From the NCBI GenBank assembly GCA_011109175.1, contig RDEW01000013.1, positions 475,476-539,475 of the forward strand: a stretch of DNA of 64,000 nucleotides, written 5' to 3'. Numbering within the stretch: position 1 is the stretch's first letter; every line of letters begins with the position of its first letter. Below, piece by piece: positions 11,239 to 22,346 of the stretch. The DNA is from Dicyema japonicum (taxonomy: Eukaryota > Dicyemida > Rhombozoa > Dicyemidae). The notes under the pieces were generated by a model. It did no database searches, had not been told where the DNA came from, and saw nothing but the letters and a program-made list of their open reading frames with translations. The translations under genes were made by a program, and so were the position numbers.

Positions 11239-13690
11239 TTACATCTGTATTCTACCTAAAGCTTGGACTCCGCACCTAAGTCCTTCCTCAAAAAAAATTT
11301 TCAGAGCGTTTTTCCCAATTTTATATATGTCTCCATGATCTTTGATCTCCTCCTGAAACCATTGATCCTCCACAATCTTCCTAATCGATTTTAACAGCTT
11401 GTCTTCGTCCTGGGCATTGGCCTTTTGTATCACCCTCACTGTTCTCTCGTATACCACTTGAGAAACCAAATCACTGAACAAGACAGCTGTTTCTCTTTTT
11501 TCCTCTTCGACGTCACCTCCGTCTTCAGAGCCTCTTGAGATAAGATGATTAGTCACTCTTGTAACCTCATCATCATAGTTATCAACTTTCAGCCTATGTC
11601 TTTGCTCGATTATCATGCTTTCTAAAGTTATTTAATCGTCATTGATTGATGTACTACTCCATCCCATGTCAAAATAATCGGAATTATTGTCACCTTGGCC
11701 TTGTGAATTTTTGCTAGTTCTCCTGCCAGAAGATCGTATTTGTGGAGTTTTTCCACTTCAACATTTTTTAGCAAATCTTGGTAAGTGATTCCTACTTCTA
11801 TTATTATTATTTCGTTTTTGGATTTATCGTGTACGAAAATATCAGGTTTGTTATTTTTAACTTGTATATCCGTTTGTAGTGTTGTGTCGACTCCTAATTC
11901 AACTTTACTGTTTGAGACAATCGATTGGACTGTATGCGTCTTTACCCTCTTGGTTCTGTTGATTCCAAATTGATGACATAGTTGTAGGTGTATACATCTT
12001 ACAACTTCGTTATGTCTCCGCATATACCGCTAAGAATCATGGTACATCGTGTAGCCATGATCCACACTCTTTTTGGCCATTCCACAATGACGACAATTTG
12101 CTTTCATCTCTTCAAAGAACAGATTCCGATCCTGTATCATGCAGTCGTTGATTCCGACCTTGGACTATTGTTTCTCCCCAGTAACCATTTGTTGATCCAT
12201 TGATTTCCACATTCGTATCAAAACACATATATTGAATGAAGCAATTTCTGATTAGTCTTCTCCGAATAATTCTTTTGATATTCCTTTATAATTTCAGTGT
12301 ATTTGAGTGCAATAAATCTTGCGATAGTGGTCATATTGTTTTTCTTTGTTTTAGACCCGCAAGATTCCTTCCCTTCAAAGACAGATGGAAGATATCCTTT
12401 CAAGGTCGGTAAAATTGAAATAACATGCATTCATCTTATCAAAATTGAGGTTAATCCTCTTCCAAACTATTTCTGCTGAGATATAATCTTTCTTTGTTAG
12501 CATGTTTTAAATGCACTTGTAAGTTAGAGAGTATACGCCGGATTTCTAAATCAATAGCTTCGAATTCACGTGGTTCAATGTCGATAAGCCCAATATAATA
12601 ATATAGCGAAAGTGCGTATTCATTTATCGCTTTAAACAAGCTTACAGCGTTTAATTTCGAATTCATCAGCACAACCATGTAGATAACATGCATCTACGGC
12701 ACATTTCAGATTAGTTGCACACTTTTCACAGTTTCTTTTAATGCCAACAACACCCAGATATTCACCAATATCCTCCATCATTTTTAGAATATGTTATGTT
12801 GTCCAATTAAGTCGTCTCCGACCTTTGAGATCTCATGAACGAGTTTCCTCTACTCTCTCCGAGCCTTGATATAGGCATTCCCGTGACGTCTTCCACCGTG
12901 GATAGCCACCGATTCCTTGGTCGGCCAGGTCTTCTCTTCCCAGTAATATTGCTAAGCATAATGGTTCTTTCCAGTGAATAAGAGCGGACAACATGCCCAA
13001 AGAACGCCAATCTGTGTTTTACGATTCTTCCTTTTAGCGAAATGTCAGTCTATACCCGTTTGAATACATCGATGTTTGTTATTTTGGAAATTTTTTTTAG
13101 AATAGTATCTTCATATTCGGTAATTATTTTCAGGTCGTCAATAAAAAGAAAATGTGTAGAATAGACGGATCACTCTGATCAAACATATCTTTGGGAATTT
13201 TATATTTAATATTCGGCTTAGTGGGTCCATTACCAAAGTAAACAGCTGGGGAGAGTGAGTCTCCTTGCAAGATTCCTCTTCCGAGTTTGATCTTTCCAAT
13301 TTTTTTGTTAAGGTTCAAATAACATTCCACTTGCTTATTAGATTCTTGATGAACTTCACAACCCATTCAGGAACTCCAGAGTTATAAAGAACCCGACACA
13401 AAAATTCATGATTGACAGAATCGAAAGCCTTCCTCACATCAATCCATGTTGTGAATAAGTTATTTGCATGTTCAGTATTAACAAAATGATTCATTAAAGC
13501 CTAGTCTTTTGCATCTTTCTGTCTTCTTTTGCACACTGCCTTCTTGCTCCAAGCTCCGAGATAAGATTGAACCCTTCAATATAATCCGTAAGTTTTGTAC
13601 ACATTTTGTGACAAGTTTGTACAATATATCCATGTAATTGGCCTAAGTCATTCGGAGAACAGTAGTCTTCTTTTTTCGGAATGACCTGCA
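11180..13690 (-). mobile_element. R4-like LINE (family B) with restriction-like endonuclease, broken copy
   Basis: Read on the minus strand it starts inside the RT (VIPKKEDYCSPNDLGQ at about 13,680). It goes on through WIDVRKAFDSVNHEFL, LFTLVMDP, DDLKIITEYED, INEYALSLYYYIG and the zinc knuckle region, to RRHNEVVRCIHLQL and a C-terminal nuclease block (NKPDIFVHDKSKNEIIIIEV), then KYDLLAGELAKIHKAKV and a charged C-terminus to 11,239. The PD...E-V pattern is that of restriction-like endonucleases in R2/R4-type elements. Several frameshifts and a nested insertion make it inactive. It is 5'-truncated and sits inside a Tigger fragment. Confidence 0.88.
12791..13093 (-). mobile_element. RTE/BovB-like LINE 3' fragment nested in the R4-like LINE
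   Basis: The minus strand encodes ISLKGRIVKHRLAFFGHVVR, SLERTIMLSNITGKRRPGRP and DVTGMPISRL, the C-terminus of the RTE/BovB-like family seen in full at 32,050-33,790. The insertion is flanked by a 10-bp direct repeat tttttagaat (12,781-12,790 and 13,094-13,103). It separates the host LINE frame YEDTILK from MMEDIGEYLG. Confidence 0.9.
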
Positions 13691-14056
13691 TAACCAGCCA
13701 GTGGAAGCTTTAAAATCATTTTCGTCCAGTGCTTTAGCAAACTCTGTAGTTTTTGCGATAATAATTGGTCCTGACAAAAGTTTTTGGAACGTGCAATCTG
13801 GAATTACTCCCAAGTGATTTTATTCAAATTTTCAAATTTGCAGTTGTTGTCAAAACGTTTTTAGCAGAATTTGCGTTATTATTGAATAATTCAAATAAAT
13901 ATCAGCTTTTTTAAGTATGTCTGATACAGTGCTGCATCCAACTCCATACTTCTTGCTGAGAATTTTTTGTGTCGGCTTAGGTGTTTGGTTTGATTCATTT
14001 ATTATTTGAATTTTCTTCTTTAAAGACAATTCGCAACATAATCGTTTTCTTTTCTA
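13690..14056 (-). pseudogene. Tigger/pogo (CENP-B-type) transposase N-terminus, truncated
   Basis: On the minus strand the open frame below 14,056 reads KRLCCELSLKKKIQIINE...ILSKKYGVGCSTVSDILKK, a psq/CENP-B N-terminal helix-turn-helix. A frame change leads to GPIIIAKTTEFAKALDEND and FKASTGWL, the second CENP-B-type DNA-binding helix set. The protein is then cut at about 13,688, where the R4-like LINE begins. The DDE catalytic part is not found in the window, so the copy is dead. Confidence 0.82.
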
Positions 14057-14695
14057 TCATTTTTTAGTTTTTGATTTTCTGTCGTTGTTTACAATTCAAG
14101 GTTAAGACGATTAATAGGATTAGATCAAAGATTGATGTCAGAAGGCCGGTTTATGATAAAAGAAAATTCAAGTTGGGACCACAAAATACGGCCGGTATTC
14201 GGAATAGAGGAGATTTGATATATCGAAGATGAAATAGCAGTGATGGCCTATGAGGTGAATCGGAACCAGAAGTTTAGTCCGGTTTTAAAAAAATTCCGGT
14301 ATACCGAGGAGTCGGTTTGGAAGGGTTTTAATGTAATTAAAGTTGGGTCAATGCAGAAACAATATTATGACCTCTATAGAAGGAATTATAATTTAACAAA
14401 AGTGGAATTTCATGATTGGATCTGTTACATCAGACTCTAAATCATAGAAAGAGAAAAAGAGTTTAATTCACCACGTTTTATAAATATTAAATTTATTTGT
14501 TTCAATAAATAACTAAGGTTTTTGGATCTTAAGGTAGTGTAATCTTAAAATTTTCGACCGTAAGACTCTAAAAAAGATATTGTCTAAAATTTGTTACTAA
14601 ATCATATTCTTTAAAATATTAGTTAGATTAATTTTATATTTGTGGTTCTTTTTTAGATGATTGGAGTTGGTCGATCCTACAAAAATGAAATATTA
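14057..14695 (+). other. Unassigned region with a 66-codon open frame
   Basis: Contains an open frame at 14,240-14,440 (MMAYEVNRNQKFSPVLKKFR to FHDWICYIRL). It is basic and aromatic, without a domain I recognise. Upstream in other frames is INRIRSKIDVRRPVYDKRK, which could be a neighbouring exon, but I could not join the two with a credible short intron. It could be an unrecognised small gene or transposon residue. Confidence 0.3.
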
Positions 14696-17361
14696 TTACT
14701 CAAGCCATATTCGGTTAAAATACGTATTAGCAAGATGTTTCCTTTTCTTTTTCTCTAGTAAAACAGCTTTGGGATATCAGGGACCAAAATATCAATTAAC
14801 TTTTGAATCGAAAATATAACTTTCTGTTATTTTTCAAATAAAATTTAAACCTCAAAAATAATGATGAAGGCCAATTTTATTGCAAGTATTTTCCAATAAT
14901 AAAGAGTGTGAAGTCCGTTTTGATCTCTGAATCCGTGATATCTTAAAGAATAGCTATTGTGCTATACCTGCAACTGTTTCCATTAGAATTCAACATATGT
15001 CGATGTAGTAAAGTTGATGAAACCCTTCATATCACTCCTAAAGTCTATCTTGTAGACAACTCTTTCCAGAAAAGTGGAGTTAAAAGCAATCAGCGCTGCC
15101 TAAATGTAATTTTATTTAACTAACATTGATAAAAACACTAATTTTGACTAAAACGGTCAGAATTTCGTACCAAATACCGATATTCTTACACCTTGTTCCC
15201 ACCGTTCGTCGATAATAACTAACAAATTTAATGGCGTCTATTCTAATTTCAAAAATGTTGTTAATCAGGGAAAACAGGGGTAAAAGAGGAAACGCCATTG
15301 AAAATAAAACGATTAGACCGAACTGCAGAACTACCAGTGAATAAAACTCAAACCCATTTCAAGATATTCGTCCACCAATCCGGGATTCTCAAAAAGGAAG
15401 AAATCTCTTTCCCATGGCTTTGTATCTTGCTTAGGACTAGTGCTCGTTTTTAGTCTTGTTTTTATGTATCTAAGTATTATTTAAATCTATACGGAATTAA
15501 AATCTCGCTAATATTATTAAAGATATGTGTCCCCAAGACTATAACCCCAAGTTGAATCCCCAGATCATACATACACCCACTTTCACTACACTTTGACCTT
15601 AAAATTGATTATTCACCTGTTCAAGTCTCGTGTCAAATATTTTGTTGTAATTTCCCGGATAACCTGAAAATCTTGAGTGTTATCTTTAATATAGTACCTT
15701 CCCTTAAAAAAGGCAATGTAAACAAGGGGGGTGGAAAAATTGACAAATTGGAAAATAAAGACTTTGATTGCAAAATGATTTTCAAAAAGTCTTTTAGTTT
15801 TGTGCATTTCTATATATAAATTACAGTTACCCCATTCTGTTAATTTTCGTGCAAATTTTTTATACAAAAATCCCAGTATTTTAATGATTATAAAACTCAG
15901 GGAACTTCCAGTGATAGAAGCAATAAGCCTTGACCACTTTTTGATTTCACTTTCGTTTTTATAGATTAGTTTAGAAACTATGCTTCTATAGACCACCACG
16001 GAAATTGCCGAAATTATGGCCACAAAGGACTAGAATTGTTATTATATTCTGACCATCGATAATAGAACTGAAAAGATATTATTTTTCGTAAAACTAATTT
16101 TGAAAATTTTATATATGGTTCAAGGATGCCGGTCACTTGGTTTTTCAACTTTATTTTTGCCTTAGCTGCATATTGGGGTCGTATTTTTTTCTAAAATGAT
16201 AGGATTTACAACATGATCACTATCGAGCATTCCACATCCCCATGTTTGTTCATTATCATGCTCTTTCGCTTCCAAAATTCAAGAAATACAATCGCTAAAG
16301 TAAACATTGTTGTTACCCCAAATGGAAATAAAAACAGAGTAGCCAACAGATCCGTTGTTATCAAAAAAGTAACCAACTTTGTTCTCTAAACAGTAATTTT
16401 TTAGTTTCCAATGAGAGCAATTTTCGCATATAGAGCACATGGTGTCATTACTAGAACAATATTCGTAACTACAACAAGACCATTGATTACATTGGATTGA
16501 GTATCTCATAGATACACCTCCGTAAATAACACTATAACCCCACTAACTGCTGCCATTGCTAAAAATAATGTGTAGAATCCTTTAAATAACATAAATCCTC
16601 ACCAAGCCACGAAAAATACATTCCAACATGCTCTCCAAAATAATTGCATACAATGTCGATAGGTTGGGGGAGATAGACCTTTCTAAAATTAGCCCAATTC
16701 CTCTTCAGACACCCTCGCAAAGAAAGATATGTATGCTCAAGTATATAAATTTTTATTACGTCGTGTAATGGATAAGCGGCTTCGAATACCTTCTTTTCTA
16801 TTAATCCAGAAATTCCCACTTCTGATGAATCGTTTGGGTTTGTCTTGCACTCACAAAGTATTTCCCAGGCAACCTTTTGACGTTGCTTTGGAGAAAAAAA
16901 ACTGTCTTGGTTCTCAATTCCTTCATATCTAATATACTATAAGCGAATGACCTTTCACGATTTTGATCAACAAAGAAAATTTTGATGTAATTATTTACTT
17001 TCTGGGATTTGTTTAAAAGTCTCCGAGACAATGATTTTCTTTCGATTCCTTGTTCAACCTAAAATATGCAAGTCGTGAACTTTGATGGTTGCTAACAGTT
17101 TCATTAATTCTGCATATTTGCATAATAAATCAAATGGAATAAAGAGTTTAACAAAAGTTTGTCCAAATTCAGATGTTTCCTTGAATTATACTAAATTTAC
17201 ATTTTCCATCTCAACTCCTAAATTAATTAATTCCCTCAGAAAAAAGATTATAATTTCATTATTTTCTTCTTTATTATAAACAAGCACAAAATCTAGGATT
17301 ATCAGAGATTATTACCAATTATTCTCTTTCCGTCATTAAAGTATGATAGCTGTTGATCCAT
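14696..17361 (-). CDS. Anoctamin (TMEM16) membrane protein, multi-exon
   Basis: Calcium-activated ion channel or phospholipid scramblase family. Starting at the ATG at 17,361 the exons give DGKRIIDFVLVYN, FVKLFIPFDLLCKYAELMK, QDSFFSPKQRQKVAWEIL, FEAAYPLHD, CNYFGEHVGMYFSWLG, a cysteine-rich loop (CSICENCSHWKLKNYC), FLEFWKRKS, KNQVTGILEPY, TM segments with VVVYRSIV, LTEWEMHKTKRLFENHF, FQFVNF, YIAFFKGRFSGYPGNYN, NNISEILIP, VDEYLEM, AFPLLPLFSLINNIFEIRID, NIGIWYEIL, LIAFNSTFLERVVY and LVPDIPK. Introns are about 21-30 nt. Single-base frameshifts appear near 16,525, 16,084, 15,000 and 14,772, most in homopolymers. It could be an early pseudogene, but motif conservation and intact splice sites favour sequence errors. 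The subfamily is not assigned. Confidence 0.88.
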
Positions 17362-17524
17362 TTATTTTAATTCATAATGACAATTAAGTATTATATTATT
17401 GTCATGTTAACCATTATCAATCATTATTATAAAATTACTCCAAAATAACTAATTTAAATAACAAAAGTATTTAAATAATTAATAAAGTATGACCACATCT
17501 CTATAAAGCAGTCAGAAGACTAAT
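17362..17524. other. Anoctamin 5' flank
   Basis: Very AT-rich spacer between the anoctamin start codon and a SINE-like repeat. It presumably holds the anoctamin promoter, but no clear motif is visible. Confidence 0.4.
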
Positions 17525-17835
17525 TGGTTGAGGATTTCTTTGCTTTGTCTGCTCCTTCTCTTCACTTTTTTACTAGAGTCGCTTCATTTGATCCACCTGT
17601 CTCAGGTGGTACTCAGTGACAGGCTCACACGAAAAAGGATCATTTTCTCTCCCCCACTCCACTGGGTTTCCAAAATTGTGTGGAATGGACGTCTTTTCCT
17701 TTTATATTGGTTCCGGATGGACTTGTGTGACGTTGAAGGACTCTATTTCTGTGACAGTAGAAACTGGATACACTTAACTAGTTGTCTACTGTTACCTTTT
17801 TTACGTTGCATCCTTGTTATTAAATCCGAAGACTG
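17525..17835 (+). mobile_element. SINE-like family 2 copy (plus)
   Basis: Matches the family 2 repeat in plus orientation: the gatccacctgtct, ggatcattttctctccccc, actccactgg, ttccggatggact and gaaactggatacact blocks occur in the same order as at 60,676-61,005. The 5' head is poorly preserved. Confidence 0.75.
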
Positions 17836-18168
17836 TTTTGGATCGATCTATTGGATGGCTCTTCATCACTGGTGGAAGACTTGTAGACTACCCTTGACGG
17901 AGAAACAAGGAAGATCCTAGCACAATTACCCTCTGAACACTTTTTCCTAAGAAACGAATCGGGTTCTTGATCTCATCCGCCGGACCAATTATCATTAATT
18001 CTATAAAAAGCTATCTCCTGCTCGGGACCCCCGATAAACATCAGAGACCTGTGGAAGCGTCAAACACTAAATGCTGGAAGCTTGAGAACAGCCAGCTTCC
18101 TACAAGGTAGCGAGGTCAGGGCTAATAACAAATTGATTGTGATTAATAAATTGATTGTGATTTTTTTG
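17836..18168. other. Unassigned spacer
   Basis: No gene recognised. A short direct repeat (attgtgattaataaattg, then ttgtgattttttt) precedes the SINE and may reflect its insertion site. Confidence 0.4.
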
Positions 18169-18470
18169 GCCGGGTGGCGCATTGTAACGGTTGCCGGGCA
18201 AGAGGCCAGAAGGTCGGTATTTCGAATCACGATACTGCACATTTCGGTTTAAAGTTCCACGAATCAATATGCTTTGGCTTAACGAGTGACGCCGTCATCA
18301 GTGAACTTGACTGCGGAACCGGATCGTCTATAAAAAACATACACCCAAGAAAAAGAAGTGAAGAGCATTCCTTGATCCTCCCTCGATTAGCTATTATAAC
18401 TGTTCTTTGTTAAAATAAAGTGTGTGTTCTGCCTGAAGGCGATAACAGATATGGTCCTCGGAAAGCTCAC
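18169..18470 (+). mobile_element. tRNA-headed SINE, family 1 (plus)
   Basis: Begins with a tRNA-like head: an A-box-like ggccgggtggcgcattgtaa and a B-box-like ggtatttcgaatcac. Then comes the family core gagtgacgccgtcatcagtg and the tail block with ctgttctttgttaaaataaag and tgttctgcctg. The head is tRNA-derived but interrupted, and there is no cloverleaf closure, so it is not a tRNA gene. It abuts an R4-like LINE fragment. Confidence 0.82.
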
Positions 18471-18860
18471 AATACCATCCCATGTTAGTATGATTGGTAG
18501 CATTGTGGATAGATGCCAATTCACTGGTCATTTTGTGTAGGTTTTCAACCTCGACTTGTTTCAACGTCTGTTGAGAGGTGATTCCCATTTTGATAAGCGT
18601 AATTAAATTCCTCCTTTTGTCTACTACAAATATATCTGGTTTGTTGTTTTGTATCTGTGCTTATTGCTGCATCCACTTGAATCTCGACTGATTCATTCAC
18701 AACTACTGATTGCACAGAATGTGTTATCAGTTTCTTGGATTTTTTACAAAATTTCCTAAAAGTTGATACGGCATTTTCTTCGTATGTATCCTACAATCTA
18801 GAGGGATTAACCTCACTTGACATATTTGGGAGTATAGCTCATCTATAGCATCTTTTTAGT
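18440..18860 (-). mobile_element. R4-like LINE (family B) C-terminal fragment
   Basis: The minus strand reads MGITSQQTLKQVEVENLHK and TSELASIHNATNHTNMGWY, equivalent to IEVGITYQDLLKNVEVEKLHKYDLLAGELAKIHKA in the larger copy. A degraded nuclease region lies upstream towards 18,860. Frames are broken. Confidence 0.75.
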
Positions 18861-19029
18861 ATGATATTTTTGATTTTTGGACACATTTCCAGAGGACATC
18901 GTACGTCGGCAGCAGGCTTTTTGGCTTTGCGGGGCAAAATTTTATTTTTATGAAATGCGGGCCAAATGTGAAAATTATTAAATTTTTAATACTGAATTTA
19001 TTTATTTAACCTTTTGTACCCACTTTATT

Positions 19030-19930
19030 TAACCAACATTAAAAAGTTAATATTTAATAATCAACAACCTTCCTCGCCTGCTTGTTCTCCAGCCTCCTCA
19101 GGCAGGTTCAATTCTGGTTGCTGAAACAACTACGAGAGCGCCTTGTCCAATTGAACCCTCTGTCCATATGGCATCTCCGGGCTCTGCCTCCTATACTCCA
19201 GTGTCAGGCTCCACTTAATACAGTGGGTCCGCTTTAATACAGTGGACTATAGATAGGCCTGGAGATTCCTATCTACCCCTAACTGCTTCAGATAACTCTT
19301 GTGGTACTTTGTTGCAATTCCTTCCCACGTCATTACTATTGAATAACGAGGACCTCGCAACAAAGCATCTGACCCATCTCGTTTGTAAGCAATTCATTCT
19401 TCTTTTTTTCTCAACCTCAATAGTCTGCAAACGGTGTTGAGACGTAATGACAACTTCTATGATAAGGGCTTGGCCAGACTCTTTGTCGTGTACCACAATG
19501 TCCGGCTTATTGTGCTTGACTAGCACCGAGGTACAGATAACACTGTCTACCTTAATTTGGACCCTGGTATTATCTGCTACAGATTGCACCTTATGAGTCC
19601 CCAACTTTCTGGTGTGGCGAATACCATATTTATTGCATAGTAGAAGATGAAGACTCCTCACTACCTCGTTATGCCTCCACACATAGTCGTGGCAGAGCAT
19701 GGATCCACACGAGTGGCTAAATAATCAACCGACATTCTCCTTGACTTACAATGGGGATATGTATTTGTTGATTGACCTCAAAAAATATTGCGGTCTTTCA
19801 TATACGTGTACAGCGCCTCTGATCGAGGTGAGTTGTCACCGTATTTTAGCCATATTGTCGACGACTTATGGTCGACATGTGGGTTGTGCAATGCTCTGAG
19901 GAGGACCTTATGAAGGCTATTTAAGTTGAT
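19030..19930 (-). mobile_element. R4-like LINE (family B), zinc knuckle and nuclease end
   Basis: Minus-strand frames give WLKYGDNSPRSEALYTYMKD, a YPHCKSRRMSVDYLATR knuckle, then RHNEVVRSLHLLLCNKYGI and KPDIVVHDKESGQALIIEVV (nuclease-like PD...E). A diverged C-terminus with YLQSTVLKR lies near 19,230. The reading frame breaks at the knuckle and after the nuclease. Confidence 0.82.
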
Positions 19931-20179
19931 CTTTTCCATCAAATTATTATATTGTAATCTTTAAAAAGACAGAAAATAGAAAAAATATATCATAACAGAG
20001 TTATATATTCGACATTATAAATTCATATAATTTTTGCATGCCAAAATGCATCCACGGAGAATCTTTCCAAATCATATAACATTAATTGAAGTCCAATCCA
20101 AGGCAGTAGTAAAAGAATATTTATGGAAATTGGCTTAATCTAACCGAAAAACAAATATCCCACAACCACAGCACAGAGG

Positions 20180-21570
20180 AGGACTGCAATTTCAGAATTG
20201 TGAATATAACCAAAAAAAGGACCTGTCAGAGCATAAAAGAACACAAGGACAAAAGATGGCTGCATCTAGTTAACCACCTCGACAGGAAAAGTACATCCCG
20301 ACATTTCTGGAAAACTCTTAAACAAGTCAAGTCGGAGCTGGATGATGCAGACGGAACCGGAAAGTTTTCTCCTGAACACTTATGCCACCTACATCCTAAC
20401 ACCCTTATGAAACATTACGCTGGAATTAGCTTCAAACCATTCTCGAAACACCTGGACATTAAGGTGCGTGCCCATATATCGAAGAAGGAACCTTACCACG
20501 AACTATTCACAGATGACCAAGTCTTGGATGTGATCACCAGATTAAAGAGCTCACGGGCGTGCGGGCCTGACAAAGTATCTTCTATTCACCTAAAACACCT
20601 AAGCCACTACGCAATTGGCTACCTCACGCATATATACAACCTGTCCATTAACTATAATATTATTCCCAAGATTTGGATGAATTCTATCATCAGACCGATA
20701 TTGAAGGCTGGGAAACCAGAGACAGAACCTGCCTCTTACAGGCCTATTTCCGTTACCAGCACACTGTCAAAAATTATGGAGAAACTTGTATTATCAGTCA
20801 TATTCCGTATCTCCCACGTCCTATATTTCAACATGGTTTCCTCCGCGGTAGGTCCACCGCTACATACTTGGCAACCCTATCGCAGTTCATTGCCGACGGT
20901 TTTAACACCCATCTCCCGCCTCACAAACGCACAATCTTGGATTCTATTGACATCAACTACGCCTTTGACACTGTCCTTGGAGTCAAGTACGACAGTCTAC
21001 TCAATTTCAACTCCCACGCAAAAGACATGATTACCAGGGGCCTCCAGAAAATTAACGTTTTACGCGCCCTTGTCCGGAGGACCACGAGGAACATGGACTT
21101 TTCCGTTTCTACCCTCTACCAACAAACAATCGCGCCTGCCGTTGAGTATGCCTCCGTTGCATGGAGATTCGCGCTATCGGAGTCTATGGTCCAAAGAGTC
21201 AACTCGATACACCGGAAAACAATCAGTATGCTTTGCCCACGTAATGGATCAACAGTCGACCCACTACTCATGGAAGCTAAGATCCGTAGTGTGGCTCCGG
21301 ATTTCTTCGCATCTGTGAGGAAAATGGAAATCCGCTTCGCCTGATCCTTTCCATGGCAAGAGAAAACCGATTGGATAAGAAATTCCCCTCCCTGATCGGA
21401 TTCCTCTGCAAGACCGAGAGAAGGCTCTTCCGGAAAGTAGTGGGGACGATGGAAGATCACAGACGTCGAATGGCACAATTGATTGCGAGGACTGGGATCA
21501 CCTAACTGTTTGACTCTTTTGTCTTTCTTTCTCGGTGTTCCCGGGTTATTAAAATAAATAAATTAAAAAA
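20180..21570 (+). mobile_element. CR1/L2-like LINE (family A), catalytic core deleted
   Basis: Plus-strand frames give RLKSSRACGPDKVSSIHLKH, IWMNSIIRPILKAGKPETE, YRPISVTSTLSKIMEKLVLS, FQHGFLRGRSTATYLATLSQ and SIDINYAFDTV. An internal deletion removes the palm with the YADD site and rejoins at LGVKYDSLLNFNSHAKD. The thumb follows (APAVEYASVAW), ending with MAQLIARTGIT. Two frameshifts are present. The 3' tail tctttctttctcggtgttcc, then cgggttattaaaataaataa, closely matches the 3' end of the SINE-like family 2. Confidence 0.9.
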
Positions 21571-21859
21571 AGTAAACCGAGTGAGGCATCAGAAAGTTCC
21601 TGGTCAGATGAGATAATTCGTAGTTGATCGATTATTTTTGAATTCATGCTGGAACGGTTGATTAGAAGATTTTTCCAGACTTTACAAGGGCGAGCTTCTC
21701 TAAGAATTTGGACGCTAAAAAACTGCACTAATACGGAGAGTTGTAACTTTCATCTTCGATCCATGTATAAAGTCCTGTTAAGTGTTGGATCGAGTCCTCT
21801 GACGTTGAAAGTTGCAATTGTATAGAATAGACAGACTGAAAATAAGATAAAGACATTTA
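21571..21859. other. Unassigned spacer
   Basis: No gene or repeat recognised. A weak match to LINE coding sequence is possible, but I cannot support it. Confidence 0.4.
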
Positions 21860-22195
21860 TTTTTTTTATTTTATCAACCCCGGATACACAGAGAAAGAAG
21901 TTAAATTAAACAACTAATTAGTGTATCCAGTTTCCACTTCTACAGAAAGAGTTCATCCGGAATCAACATAAAAGGTAAAAGACGTCCATAGTTGCAGTTG
22001 TGGAAACCCCTCCAGTGGAGTGGGAGAGAGCAAATGATCCTTTTTACAGAGCAAATGCCAGGCACTGGGCGCCACCTAGACAGGTGAATCACATGACGCC
22101 ACTCTAATAGGAAAAGAGAAGAGAAACAGACAAACAAACATAAAACTTAGACTAATTAGCCACGCAGCACCACATGGCGCCAGGCGGCGTAAGCA
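21860..22195 (-). mobile_element. SINE-like family 2, near-complete copy (minus)
   Basis: On the minus strand: head tggcgccatgtggtgctgcg, the ctattagagtggcgtcatgt block, cacctgtctaggtggcgcc, ggatcatttgctctctccc, tggaaactggatacact, and a tail of ttctttctctgtgtatccgg plus ggttgataaaataaa. The order and spacing match the plus-strand copy at 60,676-61,005, which fixes the unit at about 330 bp. Confidence 0.85.
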
Positions 22196-22346
22196 ATTTA
22201 ATAATAATAAGAGACATGTCAACCACTCAATCAACACTAATAAAAGAAATAATTATTTTTTAAGATATGTTAATTTAATTTTTCGTCTCAGAAATTATTA
22301 AATAATTCATATAATTAAAAAACTTTTAGTTTCCTAGGGAATAATA

